Origin: Desulfobacterales bacterium HSG17
GTDB taxonomy: Bacteria > Desulfobacterota > Desulfobacteria > Desulfobacterales > Desulfococcaceae
Length of the DNA: 6,847 bases
Direction: 5' to 3'
Assembly: GCA_030377945.1 (NCBI GenBank)
Contig: JAUCGD010000171.1
Coordinates: 1-6,847 of the forward strand
Numbering within the stretch: position 1 is the stretch's first letter; the number at the start of each line of letters is the position of its first letter. The notes beneath the pieces were generated by a model. The model had not been told where the DNA came from. It did not search any database and saw only the letters and a program-made list of their open reading frames with translations. Both the position numbers and the translations under genes were made by a program. Shown here piece after piece: positions 1-6,463 of this stretch.

Positions 1-541
1 CATTGCAACAAGGCGCCAAGCAACCTTGCATTTGACAGTTTAAGCAGGGGCGTTTGCGTTTGCCGACTTCTCGGTCATTGCATTTTCTTAGTTTGAACGT
101 GCGATCAATCAGTTTAAGGGTCTGACGGACAGCATGAGAACTAGTATAGGGTCCAAAATAAAGTGCGCCGTCTTTTTTGACTTTTCGGACAATTTGTAGA
201 TTTGGATACTTGGAATGAAGATCAATGCGCAAAGAGGGATAACGTTTATCGTCTTTTAGATTAATATTATATCGAGGCCGATGGCGTTTGATCAAATCCG
301 CTTCTAATATCAGCGCTTCTTTTTCTGTAGCGGTAACAATTGTCTCAAGGCGGGATATACTGTTGATCAAGGCAGTCGTTTTGGGGTCTCTGTCCTTTTG
401 GTGCCGAAAATAGCTGGATAGTCTGGTTTTAAGCTTAGCTGCTTTTCCAACATATATAATTTCATCCCCTGCGCTATACATTAGATATACGCCGGGTTGA
501 TTCGTTGTTTCACCAAGCTTGTTGCGGATATTGTCGGCCAC
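1..541 (-). CDS. uvrC: UvrC, excinuclease ABC subunit C (N-terminal 180 codons, runs off the window)
   Basis: UvrC is the nuclease of bacterial nucleotide excision repair; it cuts DNA on both sides of a UvrB-marked lesion. Only the N-terminal part is present (the E. coli protein is about 610 residues), holding the GIY-YIG nuclease domain for the 3' incision. Visible are GVYLM (17-21), IYVGKA (29-34), R40, Y44, E80 in EALILE and N92 in PRYNI, which match the active-site residues of the family, followed by DGALYFGPY. Four cysteines at 154, 166, 174 and 178 have the spacing of the iron-sulfur cluster ligands reported for E. coli UvrC. The start is GTG at 539-541: the uvrB stop TGA lies in the same frame two codons upstream, so no longer start exists. 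A weak AGG at 549-551 sits 7 nt before it. The 3-bp gap after uvrB implies translational coupling. Identification is firm; the C-terminal half cannot be judged. Confidence 0.96.
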   Translation of the reverse strand, partial: MADNIRNKLGETTNQPGVYLMYSAGDEIIYVGKAAKLKTRLSSYFRHQKDRDPKTTALINSISRLETIVTATEKEALILEADLIKRHRPRYNINLKDDKRYPSLRIDLHSKYPNLQIVRKVKKDGALYFGPYTSSHAVRQTLKLIDRTFKLRKCNDREVGKRKRPCLNCQMQGCLAPCCN

Positions 542-544
542 TGA

Positions 545-2542
545 TCAACCTGTAAAAAGCTCCAATTTTTTTAATCCTTGAATTTGATCCCTTAGTAAAG
601 CGGCTTTTTCAAATGAGAGCGCACGCGCTGCTGTCCGCATCTCTTTTTCGAGGGAATCAATGGTTTTCCTGATATCTTCAGAACTATTGAAATGGATTTC
701 GGTTTCCTGAACTTTCGTTATTTCCACATAATCGGCTTCATATATGGAATCATAAATTGAACCGATTTCTTTTTGGATGGATTTCGGTGTAATGTTGTGT
801 TTTTGATTGTATTCATTCTGAATCACCCTGCGCCGATTGGTTTCATCAATGGCGGCGGTCATGGAGGCGGTTTTTACATCGGCATACAACAAAACCTTTC
901 CATTTATATTCCGTGCAGCACGCCCGAAGATCTGAATTAAAGACCTGGCACTTCGAAGAAAGCCTTCCTTGTCTGCATCCATAATGGCCACCAACGCGAC
1001 TTCCGGAATATCCAGCCCTTCCCGCAGCAGGTTAATACCTACCAATACATCATATTCACCCTCTCGTAGCTCGCGAATCAACTCCATGCGCTCCAATGTT
1101 TTAACTTCAGAATGCAGATACTTGATGCGGATACCCAGGTCGGCATAGTAGTCCGTAAGATCCTCCGCCATCCGTTTTGTCAGGGTTGTAATCAGAACAC
1201 GTTCTCCATTTTCAATCCGCATTCTGAGTTCCGTCAATAAGTCATCCACCTGATGTGTCGCCGGACGAATTTCAATTTCTGGATCAATCAAACCGGTGGG
1301 ACGTACGATCTGCTCCACCGGTGGGTTGTCTCCGATAATATCAAGTTCGTAATCAGCGGGTGTGGCGGATACGAATATGGTCTGGCGGATACGTTTTGTG
1401 AACTCATCGAACCTTAATGGGCGGTTATCCAAGGCTGAAGGCAATCGAAAACCATATTCCACCAATGTACCTTTGCGGGAACGATCACCTTTGAACATGG
1501 CCCGAACTTGGGAAACGGCGATATGGCTTTCATCAATAAAAAGGGTAAAATCCTCCGGGAAATAGTCCAGTAGTGTAGGAGGTGGCTCACCTGGCTCTCG
1601 TCCAGTGAGGTGACGGGAATAATTTTCAATCCCATTGCAATACCCGATTTCGCGGATCATTTCCAAATCAAAAAGTGTTCGTTCTTCAATGCGCTGGGCC
1701 TCAATCAGCTTGTTGACATCATGGAAGTAATCCGTGCGGTTCTTGAGTTCGTTTTTGATAGTTTGGATCGCCCGCTTTAAAGTTTGGGATTTTGTTACAT
1801 AATGGCTGGCCGGAAAGATCGCCGTTCGTGGTACAGCATGGAGCACAGACCCTGTTAAAGGGTTGATTTCCGAAATTGATTCGATTTCATCCCCCCAATA
1901 ATCCACCCGAATAGCTTTTTCCTCTTCATAGGCAGGGAAGATTTCAACCCGGTCGCCTCTGACCCTGAAAACGCCGCGATGAAAATCCATATCATTGCGT
2001 TCATATTGGATGGCTACAAGGTCTTTTAGCATTTTATTACGAGGATATTCAGTACCTGTTTCAAGCTCCACCCGCATGTCCAGATACTCTTCCGGAGCAC
2101 CCAGTCCATAAATGCAGGATACGCTGGCAATCACAATCACATCCCGACGGCAAAGAACCGACCGGGTGGCTGAATGCCGTAATTTATCAATCATATCATT
2201 GATGGCAGAGTCTTTTTGGATATAAGTGTCACTTGAGGGGATATAGGCTTCCGGCTGGAAATAATCATAGTATGAAACAAAATATTCAACTGCATTTTCA
2301 GGAAATAGATTTTTAAATTCATTGAACAATTGACCGGCAAGGGTTTTATTGGGTGCAAAAATCAGGGCCGGTCGGCCTAATTCGGCAATTACGTGTGCCA
2401 TGGTAAAGGTTTTACCGGAACCGGTAACCCCCAATAGCACTTGATGCGGAAGATTTTGCAGTATACCCTGGCTCAGCTTTTTAATGGCCGCCGGCTGATC
2501 ACCTTGGGGTTTATAATCTGATACCAGCTTAAAGATACCCAA
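545..2542 (-). CDS. uvrB: UvrB, excinuclease ABC subunit B (DNA damage recognition helicase)
   Basis: UvrB is the central subunit of cytoplasmic nucleotide excision repair: loaded by UvrA, it verifies the lesion by inserting a beta-hairpin between the strands and recruits UvrC. The 665 residues are full length (E. coli 673). Seen in order: Walker A GVTGSGKT (38-45), the Tyr-rich hairpin [12 protein letters not shown] (89-100), helicase motif II DESH (337-340), SAT (392-394), [13 protein letters not shown] (502-514), motif [11 protein letters not shown] (537-545) and a C-terminal UVR domain (about 624-659) that pairs with UvrC. Motif VI differs from the usual QTIGRAARN. The start is TTG at 2540-2542: an in-frame TAG lies four codons upstream, the sequence [17 protein letters not shown] aligns with the family N-terminus, and AGGA at 2553-2556 precedes it by 10 nt. 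It follows cysS by 12 bp in the same frame and is followed by uvrC, so it is very likely co-transcribed with both. Confidence 0.98.
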   Translation of the reverse strand: MGIFKLVSDYKPQGDQPAAIKKLSQGILQNLPHQVLLGVTGSGKTFTMAHVIAELGRPALIFAPNKTLAGQLFNEFKNLFPENAVEYFVSYYDYFQPEAYIPSSDTYIQKDSAINDMIDKLRHSATRSVLCRRDVIVIASVSCIYGLGAPEEYLDMRVELETGTEYPRNKMLKDLVAIQYERNDMDFHRGVFRVRGDRVEIFPAYEEEKAIRVDYWGDEIESISEINPLTGSVLHAVPRTAIFPASHYVTKSQTLKRAIQTIKNELKNRTDYFHDVNKLIEAQRIEERTLFDLEMIREIGYCNGIENYSRHLTGREPGEPPPTLLDYFPEDFTLFIDESHIAVSQVRAMFKGDRSRKGTLVEYGFRLPSALDNRPLRFDEFTKRIRQTIFVSATPADYELDIIGDNPPVEQIVRPTGLIDPEIEIRPATHQVDDLLTELRMRIENGERVLITTLTKRMAEDLTDYYADLGIRIKYLHSEVKTLERMELIRELREGEYDVLVGINLLREGLDIPEVALVAIMDADKEGFLRSARSLIQIFGRAARNINGKVLLYADVKTASMTAAIDETNRRRVIQNEYNQKHNITPKSIQKEIGSIYDSIYEADYVEITKVQETEIHFNSSEDIRKTIDSLEKEMRTAARALSFEKAALLRDQIQGLKKLELFTG

Positions 2543-2552
2543 TGAATCTATA

Positions 2553-2556
2553 TCCT
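2553..2556 (-). promoter_or_regulatory. Ribosome binding site of uvrB, overlapping the cysS stop codon
   Basis: AGGA on the minus strand lies 10 nt upstream of the TTG start of uvrB and shares two bases with the TAG stop of cysS (2555-2557). It supports the non-ATG start and suggests that ribosomes finishing cysS help uvrB to initiate. Confidence 0.6.
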
Positions 2557-3982
2557 ATTTGTCATATTTCCAGATTGTACCTTCAGGTCGATCTTCCAAA
2601 ACAATATCCATTTCAGCCAATTGATCTCTGATTTCATCAGCCCGGGGCCAGTTCTTGGTTTTACGGGCTTGAAGACGTTCGGCGATCAATTGATCGATTT
2701 GGGCGGCATCAATACCTTGGCGGCTCGTGGCGGTATTCTGTCGGTTTGTAAAAAAAGTATCGGGGTCATCGTTGATGAGCCCTAAAATTCGGGTCATTTT
2801 TTGAGCATCCATCACATTTTGCCGGATTGGTTCAGAGGGTAAGTCCGATTGATCCATTAGGCGGTTTGTTGCTCGTATGGTTTCAAATAGAATTCCAAAT
2901 CCGCGGGCCGTATTAAGATCATCATCCATGGCCTCTTGAAATTGATCCCAAAAAGAACCCGCTGCAGGCTTTGATTTGTCATTAAGATTTTCCATATATG
3001 GCTGGCTGCGTTTGAAAAATGAATACAGCTTAATCAGATTCCCGTCGGCTTCCTGTATGGCTTGTTCAGTGTAATCCAAAGGGTGACGATAGTGGTTGGA
3101 CAGAAGGAATATTCGAATTGTTTCAGGGTGTGTTTCCGTCAAAATTTCTTGGATTGTAACAAAGTTCCCCAAAGATTTGGCCATTTTTTCATGATTGATG
3201 TTCACCAAACCATTGTGCATCCAATATTTGACGAAGGTCCGGCCAAAAGCAGCTTCAGATTGAGCAATCTCATTCTCATGATGGGGGAAAATGAGATCCT
3301 TGCCGCCGCCATGGATGTCAAATGTATCGCCCAACAGGGATTTCCCCATGGCAGAGCATTCAATGTGCCATCCCGGTCGTCCTTTTCCCCATGGGCTTTC
3401 CCAAAAAGGCTCGTTTGGCTTGGCGCTCTTCCACAAAGCAAAGTCATGGGGACTTTGTTTTCGCTGGTCAACGGCGACCCTGGCGCCTGCTTCCAGCTCA
3501 TCCAGGCTGCGACCGGATAATTTTCCGTACCCCTCGAATTGGTTAACCCTGAAATAAACATCCCCTTCCACGCAGTAGGCAAAATCCTTTTGGATCAAGT
3601 TTTCAATAACCTGAATTATATCATCTATATGGTCTGTGGCTCGAGGTTCAAAAGTAGCACGGCTAACATAGAGGGCATCCATATCCCGATAAAAGGCCTT
3701 AATATAAGTTTCCGCAATTTCTTTGGATGTTCTGTTTCGTTCATTGGCACGCTTGATGATTTTATCATCAATATCAGTAAAATTACGAGCATAAATAACC
3801 TTCAGCCCTTTTTCTTCAAAATACTTTTTGAGTGTGTCAAAGAAAACCACTGAACGAGCGTGGCCGATATGACAATCGTCATAAACCGTTGGGCCGCATA
3901 CATATAACCGAACATGACCGGGTGTTATCGGGTCAAAGTTTTCCTTTTGCCGTGACAAAGTATTGTAAATTCTGATGCTCAT
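2555..3982 (-). CDS. cysS: Cysteinyl-tRNA synthetase
   Basis: This enzyme charges tRNA-Cys with cysteine using ATP, in the cytoplasm; it is a class I aminoacyl-tRNA synthetase. At 475 residues it is full length (E. coli 461). Seen: LYVCGPTVYD (27-36) with Zn ligand C29, the HIGH motif HIGH at 38-41, FTDIDDKII (68-76), GWHIECSAM (204-212) with W205 and Zn ligand C209, PHHENE (233-238) supplying the remaining Zn ligands, and the KMSKS loop in the variant form KMAKS (266-270). The C-terminal part (about 345-475) carries the helical anticodon-binding domain, ending in DRPEGTIWKYDK. The ATG at 3980-3982 fits the usual N-terminus (IYNTLSRQKE), with a weak GGA at 3990-3992 seven bases upstream. It lies 21 bp after ispF and 12 bp before uvrB, so it is probably in one transcript with both. 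No damage is seen. Confidence 0.98.
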   Translation of the reverse strand: MSIRIYNTLSRQKENFDPITPGHVRLYVCGPTVYDDCHIGHARSVVFFDTLKKYFEEKGLKVIYARNFTDIDDKIIKRANERNRTSKEIAETYIKAFYRDMDALYVSRATFEPRATDHIDDIIQVIENLIQKDFAYCVEGDVYFRVNQFEGYGKLSGRSLDELEAGARVAVDQRKQSPHDFALWKSAKPNEPFWESPWGKGRPGWHIECSAMGKSLLGDTFDIHGGGKDLIFPHHENEIAQSEAAFGRTFVKYWMHNGLVNINHEKMAKSLGNFVTIQEILTETHPETIRIFLLSNHYRHPLDYTEQAIQEADGNLIKLYSFFKRSQPYMENLNDKSKPAAGSFWDQFQEAMDDDLNTARGFGILFETIRATNRLMDQSDLPSEPIRQNVMDAQKMTRILGLINDDPDTFFTNRQNTATSRQGIDAAQIDQLIAERLQARKTKNWPRADEIRDQLAEMDIVLEDRPEGTIWKYDK

Positions 3983-4003
3983 TTAAATATCCAAATCGTT
4001 ATT

Positions 4004-4495
4004 CTATTTTGATGCCACTTTATCCACAAGGACTATGCAGCCGGCAGCCATCCCTTCTCCGTTGCCGATATACCCAAGCCCTTCAGTAGTGGTCGCCTTA
4101 ATATTAATTAATGTCTCGCTTATATTTAGCACTCGGCTGAAATTGGCCCTCATCTTGCTTGTATAGGGTGCGACCTTGGGGGCCTCGGCCATGAGTGTAC
4201 AATCCATATTTATAATTCCATATCCTTCCTTACTGATTTTATCGTTTACAATAAGCAAAAGTTTCATGCTGTCAATCCCATGATAGGCTGGATCATGATC
4301 TGGAAAATGCAGGCCGATATCCCCTAAACCGGTTGCCCCCAGCAAAGCATCACAAACCGCATGAGTTAAGACGTCTGCATCGGAATGACCCAATAAGCCG
4401 TAATCATATGGTATTTTAACGCCGCCGATAATCAACGGCCGACCTTTTACCAGTTGATGAACATCATATCCCTGTCCGATACGCATATAATTCAT
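4004..4495 (-). CDS. ispF: 2-C-methyl-D-erythritol 2,4-cyclodiphosphate synthase
   Basis: IspF catalyses the ring-forming step of the methylerythritol phosphate (MEP) pathway: it converts CDP-methylerythritol 2-phosphate to the cyclodiphosphate with release of CMP. It works as a cytoplasmic homotrimer with a metal at the active site. At 163 residues it is full length. The metal ligands D11 and H13 (in GYDVH) and H45 (in HSDADVLTHA) are present, as are LGDIGLHFPDHDP (57-69) and KATTTEGLGYIGNGEG (133-148). No IspD domain is fused, so that partner must be encoded elsewhere. The start is uncertain between ATG at 4493-4495 and ATG at 4484-4486. The second gives the family-typical MRIGQGYDVH; the AGG near 4499-4501 is 3 nt from the first and 12 nt from the second, neither ideal. 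Placement between the flavoprotein gene (30 bp upstream) and cysS (21 bp downstream) suggests one transcript. Confidence 0.97.
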   Translation of the reverse strand: MNYMRIGQGYDVHQLVKGRPLIIGGVKIPYDYGLLGHSDADVLTHAVCDALLGATGLGDIGLHFPDHDPAYHGIDSMKLLLIVNDKISKEGYGIINMDCTLMAEAPKVAPYTSKMRANFSRVLNISETLINIKATTTEGLGYIGNGEGMAAGCIVLVDKVASK

Positions 4496-4525
4496 TTTCC
4501 TGAGGCAGTTTTCAGTTCACCTAAG

Positions 4526-5515
4526 TCATAGGAGGGATGGATAATGAATCTTACAGAATTTTTGGACCAATTGTTGAATTTTTTTCCGTAACGTATAAAT
4601 GCCATTATCATTCTCAAGTAGTTCCAAATCAAGGTCCCATTGAGTAGCTTCGATATCATTCGGCAAATTTAATTTTTCCGGGGTGAAACCAAGAGTTATC
4701 ACTTGGGAAGGTTTTTGTGTACGTATAAGATCTGAAAAACTGTATATCCTGCGAAAGGCCACATCATGACCGATCTCCGCCATAGCTTTTTCCATCATCG
4801 GGTCCAAAGATTTTCCCGGATCCATTCCAGAACAAAGAACCCTAATCCTTCCTTTGGTCTCAAGCTCCATAAAAGCGGTCGCCATCTGAACAAGTGAATT
4901 CCCAAAACGTCCTACAAAAAGTACTGTAGGGCGATTCAACAAGGGGCCTATGACTTCTTCCGTTGCTTTTTTTACATCATCCATAACCGTGGGATGTTTT
5001 TCCATAGCACCGATAGACTCGATTTTGGGATAATACAAACCACCGCATTGCTTCATATCAAGTGCATCGAAAAAATATTTGGCTGTAAGCTCTAAACCAT
5101 CGAAAAGATTCTTTCCTTTACTGGCACCGGCAGACAAGACAAATCCACGACGAAATGATTTTCGCGGGTCCGTTAAATTTAATTTATATTTTCGAGCCCA
5201 ATAAAGCTGACAACGATCCACCAAAGCTTTTAATTGTGCCGTCATATTGAAAAAGAATATTGGGGTAGACAGGATAATGACATCCGCTTCACGCAAATCA
5301 GAATAAATTTCATCCTTCATATCGTCTTTTATAGGACAAAATCCTTTTTTTTCGCAGACAATCAGTTCATCACAGGGCAATATATTACGACTGCAAACAT
5401 CAATGGTTTCCACTTCAGCACCCATTTTGCGTGCTTCTTGGAGAAAACAAGACAGTAGAAAAGCGGTGTTGCTCTTTTTTCGCGGGCTGCCGTTAAGTCC
5501 AAGTATACGTAACAT
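4526..5515 (-). CDS. Flavodoxin-fold NAD(P)H oxidoreductase fused to a degenerate LMW-phosphatase/ArsC-like domain
   Basis: This is a two-domain protein of 329 residues. Residues 1-190 resemble the NADPH-dependent FMN reductase/iron-sulfur flavoprotein family: the FMN phosphate loop LNGSPRKKSNT (7-17), four cysteines (41, 48, 54, 60) before IKDDM, STPIFFFNMTAQLKALVDR (83-101) and GASKGKNLFDG (130-140). Residues about 195-322 resemble low-molecular-weight tyrosine phosphatase/ArsC: VLFVGRFGNSLVQMATAF (198-215) lines up without gaps with VLFVCTGNSCRSQMAEAF-type loops, followed by RVLCSGMDP, LDPMMEKAMAEIGHDV, QVITLG and a C-terminal helix. The catalytic Cys is G202 and the loop Arg is L208, so this half should not be a working phosphatase or arsenate reductase. 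FMN binding and electron transfer are inferred from the family; the physiological partner is unknown. The ATG at 5513-5515 has a strong Shine-Dalgarno overlapping the cytochrome stop 9 bp upstream, so the two genes look coupled. Confidence 0.85.
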   Translation of the reverse strand: MLRILGLNGSPRKKSNTAFLLSCFLQEARKMGAEVETIDVCSRNILPCDELIVCEKKGFCPIKDDMKDEIYSDLREADVIILSTPIFFFNMTAQLKALVDRCQLYWARKYKLNLTDPRKSFRRGFVLSAGASKGKNLFDGLELTAKYFFDALDMKQCGGLYYPKIESIGAMEKHPTVMDDVKKATEEVIGPLLNRPTVLFVGRFGNSLVQMATAFMELETKGRIRVLCSGMDPGKSLDPMMEKAMAEIGHDVAFRRIYSFSDLIRTQKPSQVITLGFTPEKLNLPNDIEATQWDLDLELLENDNGIYTLRKKIQQLVQKFCKIHYPSLL

Positions 5516-5517
5516 AT

Positions 5518-5526
5518 CTCTCCCCT
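5518..5526 (-). promoter_or_regulatory. Strong ribosome binding site of the flavoprotein gene
   Basis: On the minus strand AGGGGAGAG lies 2 nt before the ATG at 5513-5515 (the AGGGG part is 6 nt away) and overlaps the TAG stop of the cytochrome gene (5525-5527). It fixes the start of the flavoprotein and ties its translation to that of the cytochrome. Confidence 0.7.
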
Positions 5527-5869
5527 ACTTTTGATGACAGCCTTTGCAACGGGTAGGACCGGTAGTGTCTCCGGCCTTTTTCATTTGTCGGTGGCATTTC
5601 ATACAAAGCGTATTCATAATTTTTTTGCTCCTTAAATCCCCATCTTCTTTCAATTGCCATAAAATTCCAGTAGTTTGTGGAAAATTAGAATGGCACACAG
5701 TACAATCCTTAAGTGAATTTTGATGTGTCCTGTGAGGGAATTGGATATCGCCGGTGGTACCACCGAAGATACTTATATTTTCCGCACCCTGATTTTGCTC
5801 CGCACTTGTTGAAATTTCAACAAGGACAAATAATAATAAAGTGCAAATCATAGCAATATTACGAATCAT
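5525..5869 (-). CDS. Secreted triheme cytochrome c, c7/class III type
   Basis: This is a small periplasmic electron carrier. The 114-residue reading has a signal peptide (residues 1-23: MIRN, a hydrophobic run AMICTLLLFVLV, then TSA before EQ). The mature part has FPHRTHQ (44-50), supplying axial histidines, and three CXXCH heme motifs at 56-60 (CTVCH), 89-93 (CMKCH) and 108-112 (CKGCH). Three hemes with an FxHxxH entry is the pattern of c7-type cytochromes related to the cytochrome c3 family of delta-proteobacteria; these shuttle electrons in the periplasm. The open frame continues upstream to 6091, but that extension would overlap the cysteine-rich gene and bury the signal peptide, so ATG 5867-5869 is chosen. 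No good Shine-Dalgarno precedes it; GTG at 5885-5887 and ATG at 5849-5851 are alternatives. The flavoprotein gene follows after 9 bp. The heme assignment is firm; redox partners are unknown. Confidence 0.88.
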   Translation of the reverse strand: MIRNIAMICTLLLFVLVEISTSAEQNQGAENISIFGGTTGDIQFPHRTHQNSLKDCTVCHSNFPQTTGILWQLKEDGDLRSKKIMNTLCMKCHRQMKKAGDTTGPTRCKGCHQK

Positions 5870-5910
5870 GTTAAATGAAATCTTCACCCGATAATAAATG
5901 AAAATCAATA

Positions 5911-5946
5911 AACAAAACGGGTTTGATGAGTAGTGTCGACTACCCG
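5911..5946 (-). terminator. Possible weak terminator or attenuator downstream of the cysteine-rich gene
   Basis: On the minus strand CGGGT (5942-5946) can pair with ACCCG (5918-5922) across a 19-nt loop, followed by TTTTGTT. A competing inner hairpin GTAGT/ACTAC with a 4-nt loop (5930-5943) shares bases with it. The stem is only 5 bp, so this may partly separate the cytochrome gene from the gene before it, or may be chance. The rest of the 112-bp gap is AT-rich; a TATTAT (5891-5896) could be a -10 box but no well-spaced -35 box was found. Confidence 0.3.
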
Positions 5947-5981
5947 ATTCAGACCCGCATTGAATTTCCCAAACTTTAAAA

Positions 5982-6167
5982 TTAGACTCCACCGGAAAGA
6001 GTGCACTGTTGAAAATCGATTTCCTTACCACAGTCTTTGCACTTATGGGGTTTGTCAAACTCATCTGAAAAAATTTCAATTTCTTTTTCACAATTGGGAC
6101 ATTTACACGAAAAGGATTGGAGGTTTTTGAATTGCTCGAATCCAGGACAATGTGTGGGTGTTGACAT
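5982..6167 (-). CDS. Small cysteine-rich zinc-ribbon-like protein, 61 residues
   Basis: This protein has no signal peptide or membrane segment and is presumably cytoplasmic. It has seven cysteines: C7 (in THCPGFEQFKNL), C21, C23 and C26 (SCKCPNC), C43 and C46 (KCKDC) and C55. The pairs C23-x2-C26 and C43-x2-C46, 16 residues apart, form a typical zinc ribbon or rubredoxin-like knuckle arrangement that could bind Zn or Fe; the segment EIFSDEFDKPHKCKDCGKEI between and around them is acidic and looks conserved-type rather than random. The start ATG at 6165-6167 has AGGAG at 6176-6180, 8 nt upstream, the best ribosome site among the small genes here. It lies between a rubredoxin-like gene and a cytochrome gene, suggesting a redox or metal-handling role, but no function can be assigned. 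It is probably a real gene given the ribosome site and the cysteine pattern. Confidence 0.82.
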   Translation of the reverse strand: MSTPTHCPGFEQFKNLQSFSCKCPNCEKEIEIFSDEFDKPHKCKDCGKEIDFQQCTLSGGV

Positions 6168-6175
6168 GGCTCATA

Positions 6176-6180
6176 CTCCT
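6176..6180 (-). promoter_or_regulatory. Ribosome binding site of the cysteine-rich gene
   Basis: AGGAG on the minus strand stands 8 nt before the ATG at 6165-6167 inside an A-rich stretch (AAAAAAGGAG). It supports the start used for this small gene. Confidence 0.75.
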
Positions 6181-6209
6181 TTTTTCATGAAATGTTCGTA
6201 GTTTACATA

Positions 6210-6240
6210 TTCGGCGGCCTAATAAATAATGGCCGCCGAA
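6210..6240. other. Perfect 10-bp GC-rich inverted repeat with an 11-nt AT loop
   Basis: TTCGGCGGCC (6210-6219) is exactly complementary to GGCCGCCGAA (6231-6240), with loop TAATAAATAAT. It stands out from the AT-rich surroundings. On the minus strand, the direction of all genes here, no U-run follows the stem; the U-run instead precedes it. On the plus strand an A-run follows. It is therefore not a textbook intrinsic terminator in either direction. It could be an mRNA-stabilising or processing hairpin between the rubredoxin-like and cysteine-rich genes, or a backup to the U-run next to it. Confidence 0.7.
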
Positions 6241-6258
6241 AAAAATGGTCTATAGACC
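6239..6258 (-). terminator. Palindrome plus seven-U run after the rubredoxin-like gene
   Basis: On the minus strand the perfect 12-nt palindrome GGTCTATAGACC (6247-6258) is followed by A and seven T (6239-6245), 10 bases after the rubredoxin-like stop. The hairpin would have only a 4-bp stem with a TATA loop, so it would terminate weakly at best, but position and U-run fit the end of a desulfoferrodoxin-rubredoxin transcript. The palindrome could also be a protein-binding site. Confidence 0.45.
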
Positions 6259-6268
6259 CAACGGTTTT

Positions 6269-6424
6269 CTATTTAATCCGCTGATCGGTCCCGCTGTCCT
6301 GACAATCCGGTGTATAGCATGAATTATCAACAAAATCGCATTTTTGTTTACAAGACGGGCAGGTATCCGGTGGTGTATCCATTTCCATAGTATAACCACA
6401 TTTGGTGCATTTCCAGCTGGACAT
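6269..6424 (-). CDS. Rubredoxin-like protein, 51 residues
   Basis: This is a small iron-binding electron carrier, presumably cytoplasmic. It starts WKCTKCGY (4-11) and has PPDTCPSC (18-25), the two CxxC knuckles (C6, C9, C22, C25) that hold one iron in rubredoxin-like and rubrerythrin C-terminal domains. The 12-residue spacing between knuckles is that of the short rubrerythrin-type domain, not of classical rubredoxin. It then has C29, FVDNSCYTPDCQDSGTD with C36 and C41, and ends at residue 51. The extra cysteine tail is unusual for a simple rubredoxin. ATG 6422-6424 is preceded by AAGGA at 6434-6438, 9 nt away. It follows desulfoferrodoxin by 39 bp; rubredoxin is the known electron donor to desulfoferrodoxin in Desulfovibrio, where the two are also neighbours, so it is likely that donor here. 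Whether the knuckles bind Fe or Zn cannot be told from sequence. Confidence 0.88.
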   Translation of the reverse strand: MSSWKCTKCGYTMEMDTPPDTCPSCKQKCDFVDNSCYTPDCQDSGTDQRIK

Positions 6425-6463
6425 AATTATCATTCCTTACATAACAATTCAATTTTAGTTCGG

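Noticed and set aside
1362..1635. Short plus-strand and alternate minus-strand frames inside uvrB
   Set aside because: They lie within an intact uvrB, have no ribosome site and no recognisable motifs.
3173..3187. KMAKS instead of KMSKS in cysteinyl-tRNA synthetase as a sign of inactivity
   Set aside because: Single changes at the third position of this loop are tolerated in class I synthetases, and both lysines and all zinc ligands are present.
3062..3853. Several open frames on the plus strand and one on the other minus frame inside cysS
   Set aside because: They are opposite to or out of frame with a complete, motif-verified cysS and resemble no family.
4892..4912. A frameshift or pseudogene as the explanation for the missing phosphatase P-loop residues
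   Set aside because: The frame stays aligned with the family before, through and after the loop without gaps, so substitutions explain it better than an indel.
5891..5918. A promoter before the cytochrome gene (TATTAT with GTTTTG about 16 nt upstream)
   Set aside because: The -35 match is poor and the region is AT-rich, so such matches are expected by chance.
5870..6091. Upstream extension of the cytochrome frame to an ATG at 6091 (188 residues in total)
   Set aside because: It overlaps the cysteine-rich gene, has no cytochrome-like content, and would place 74 residues before a clear signal peptide.
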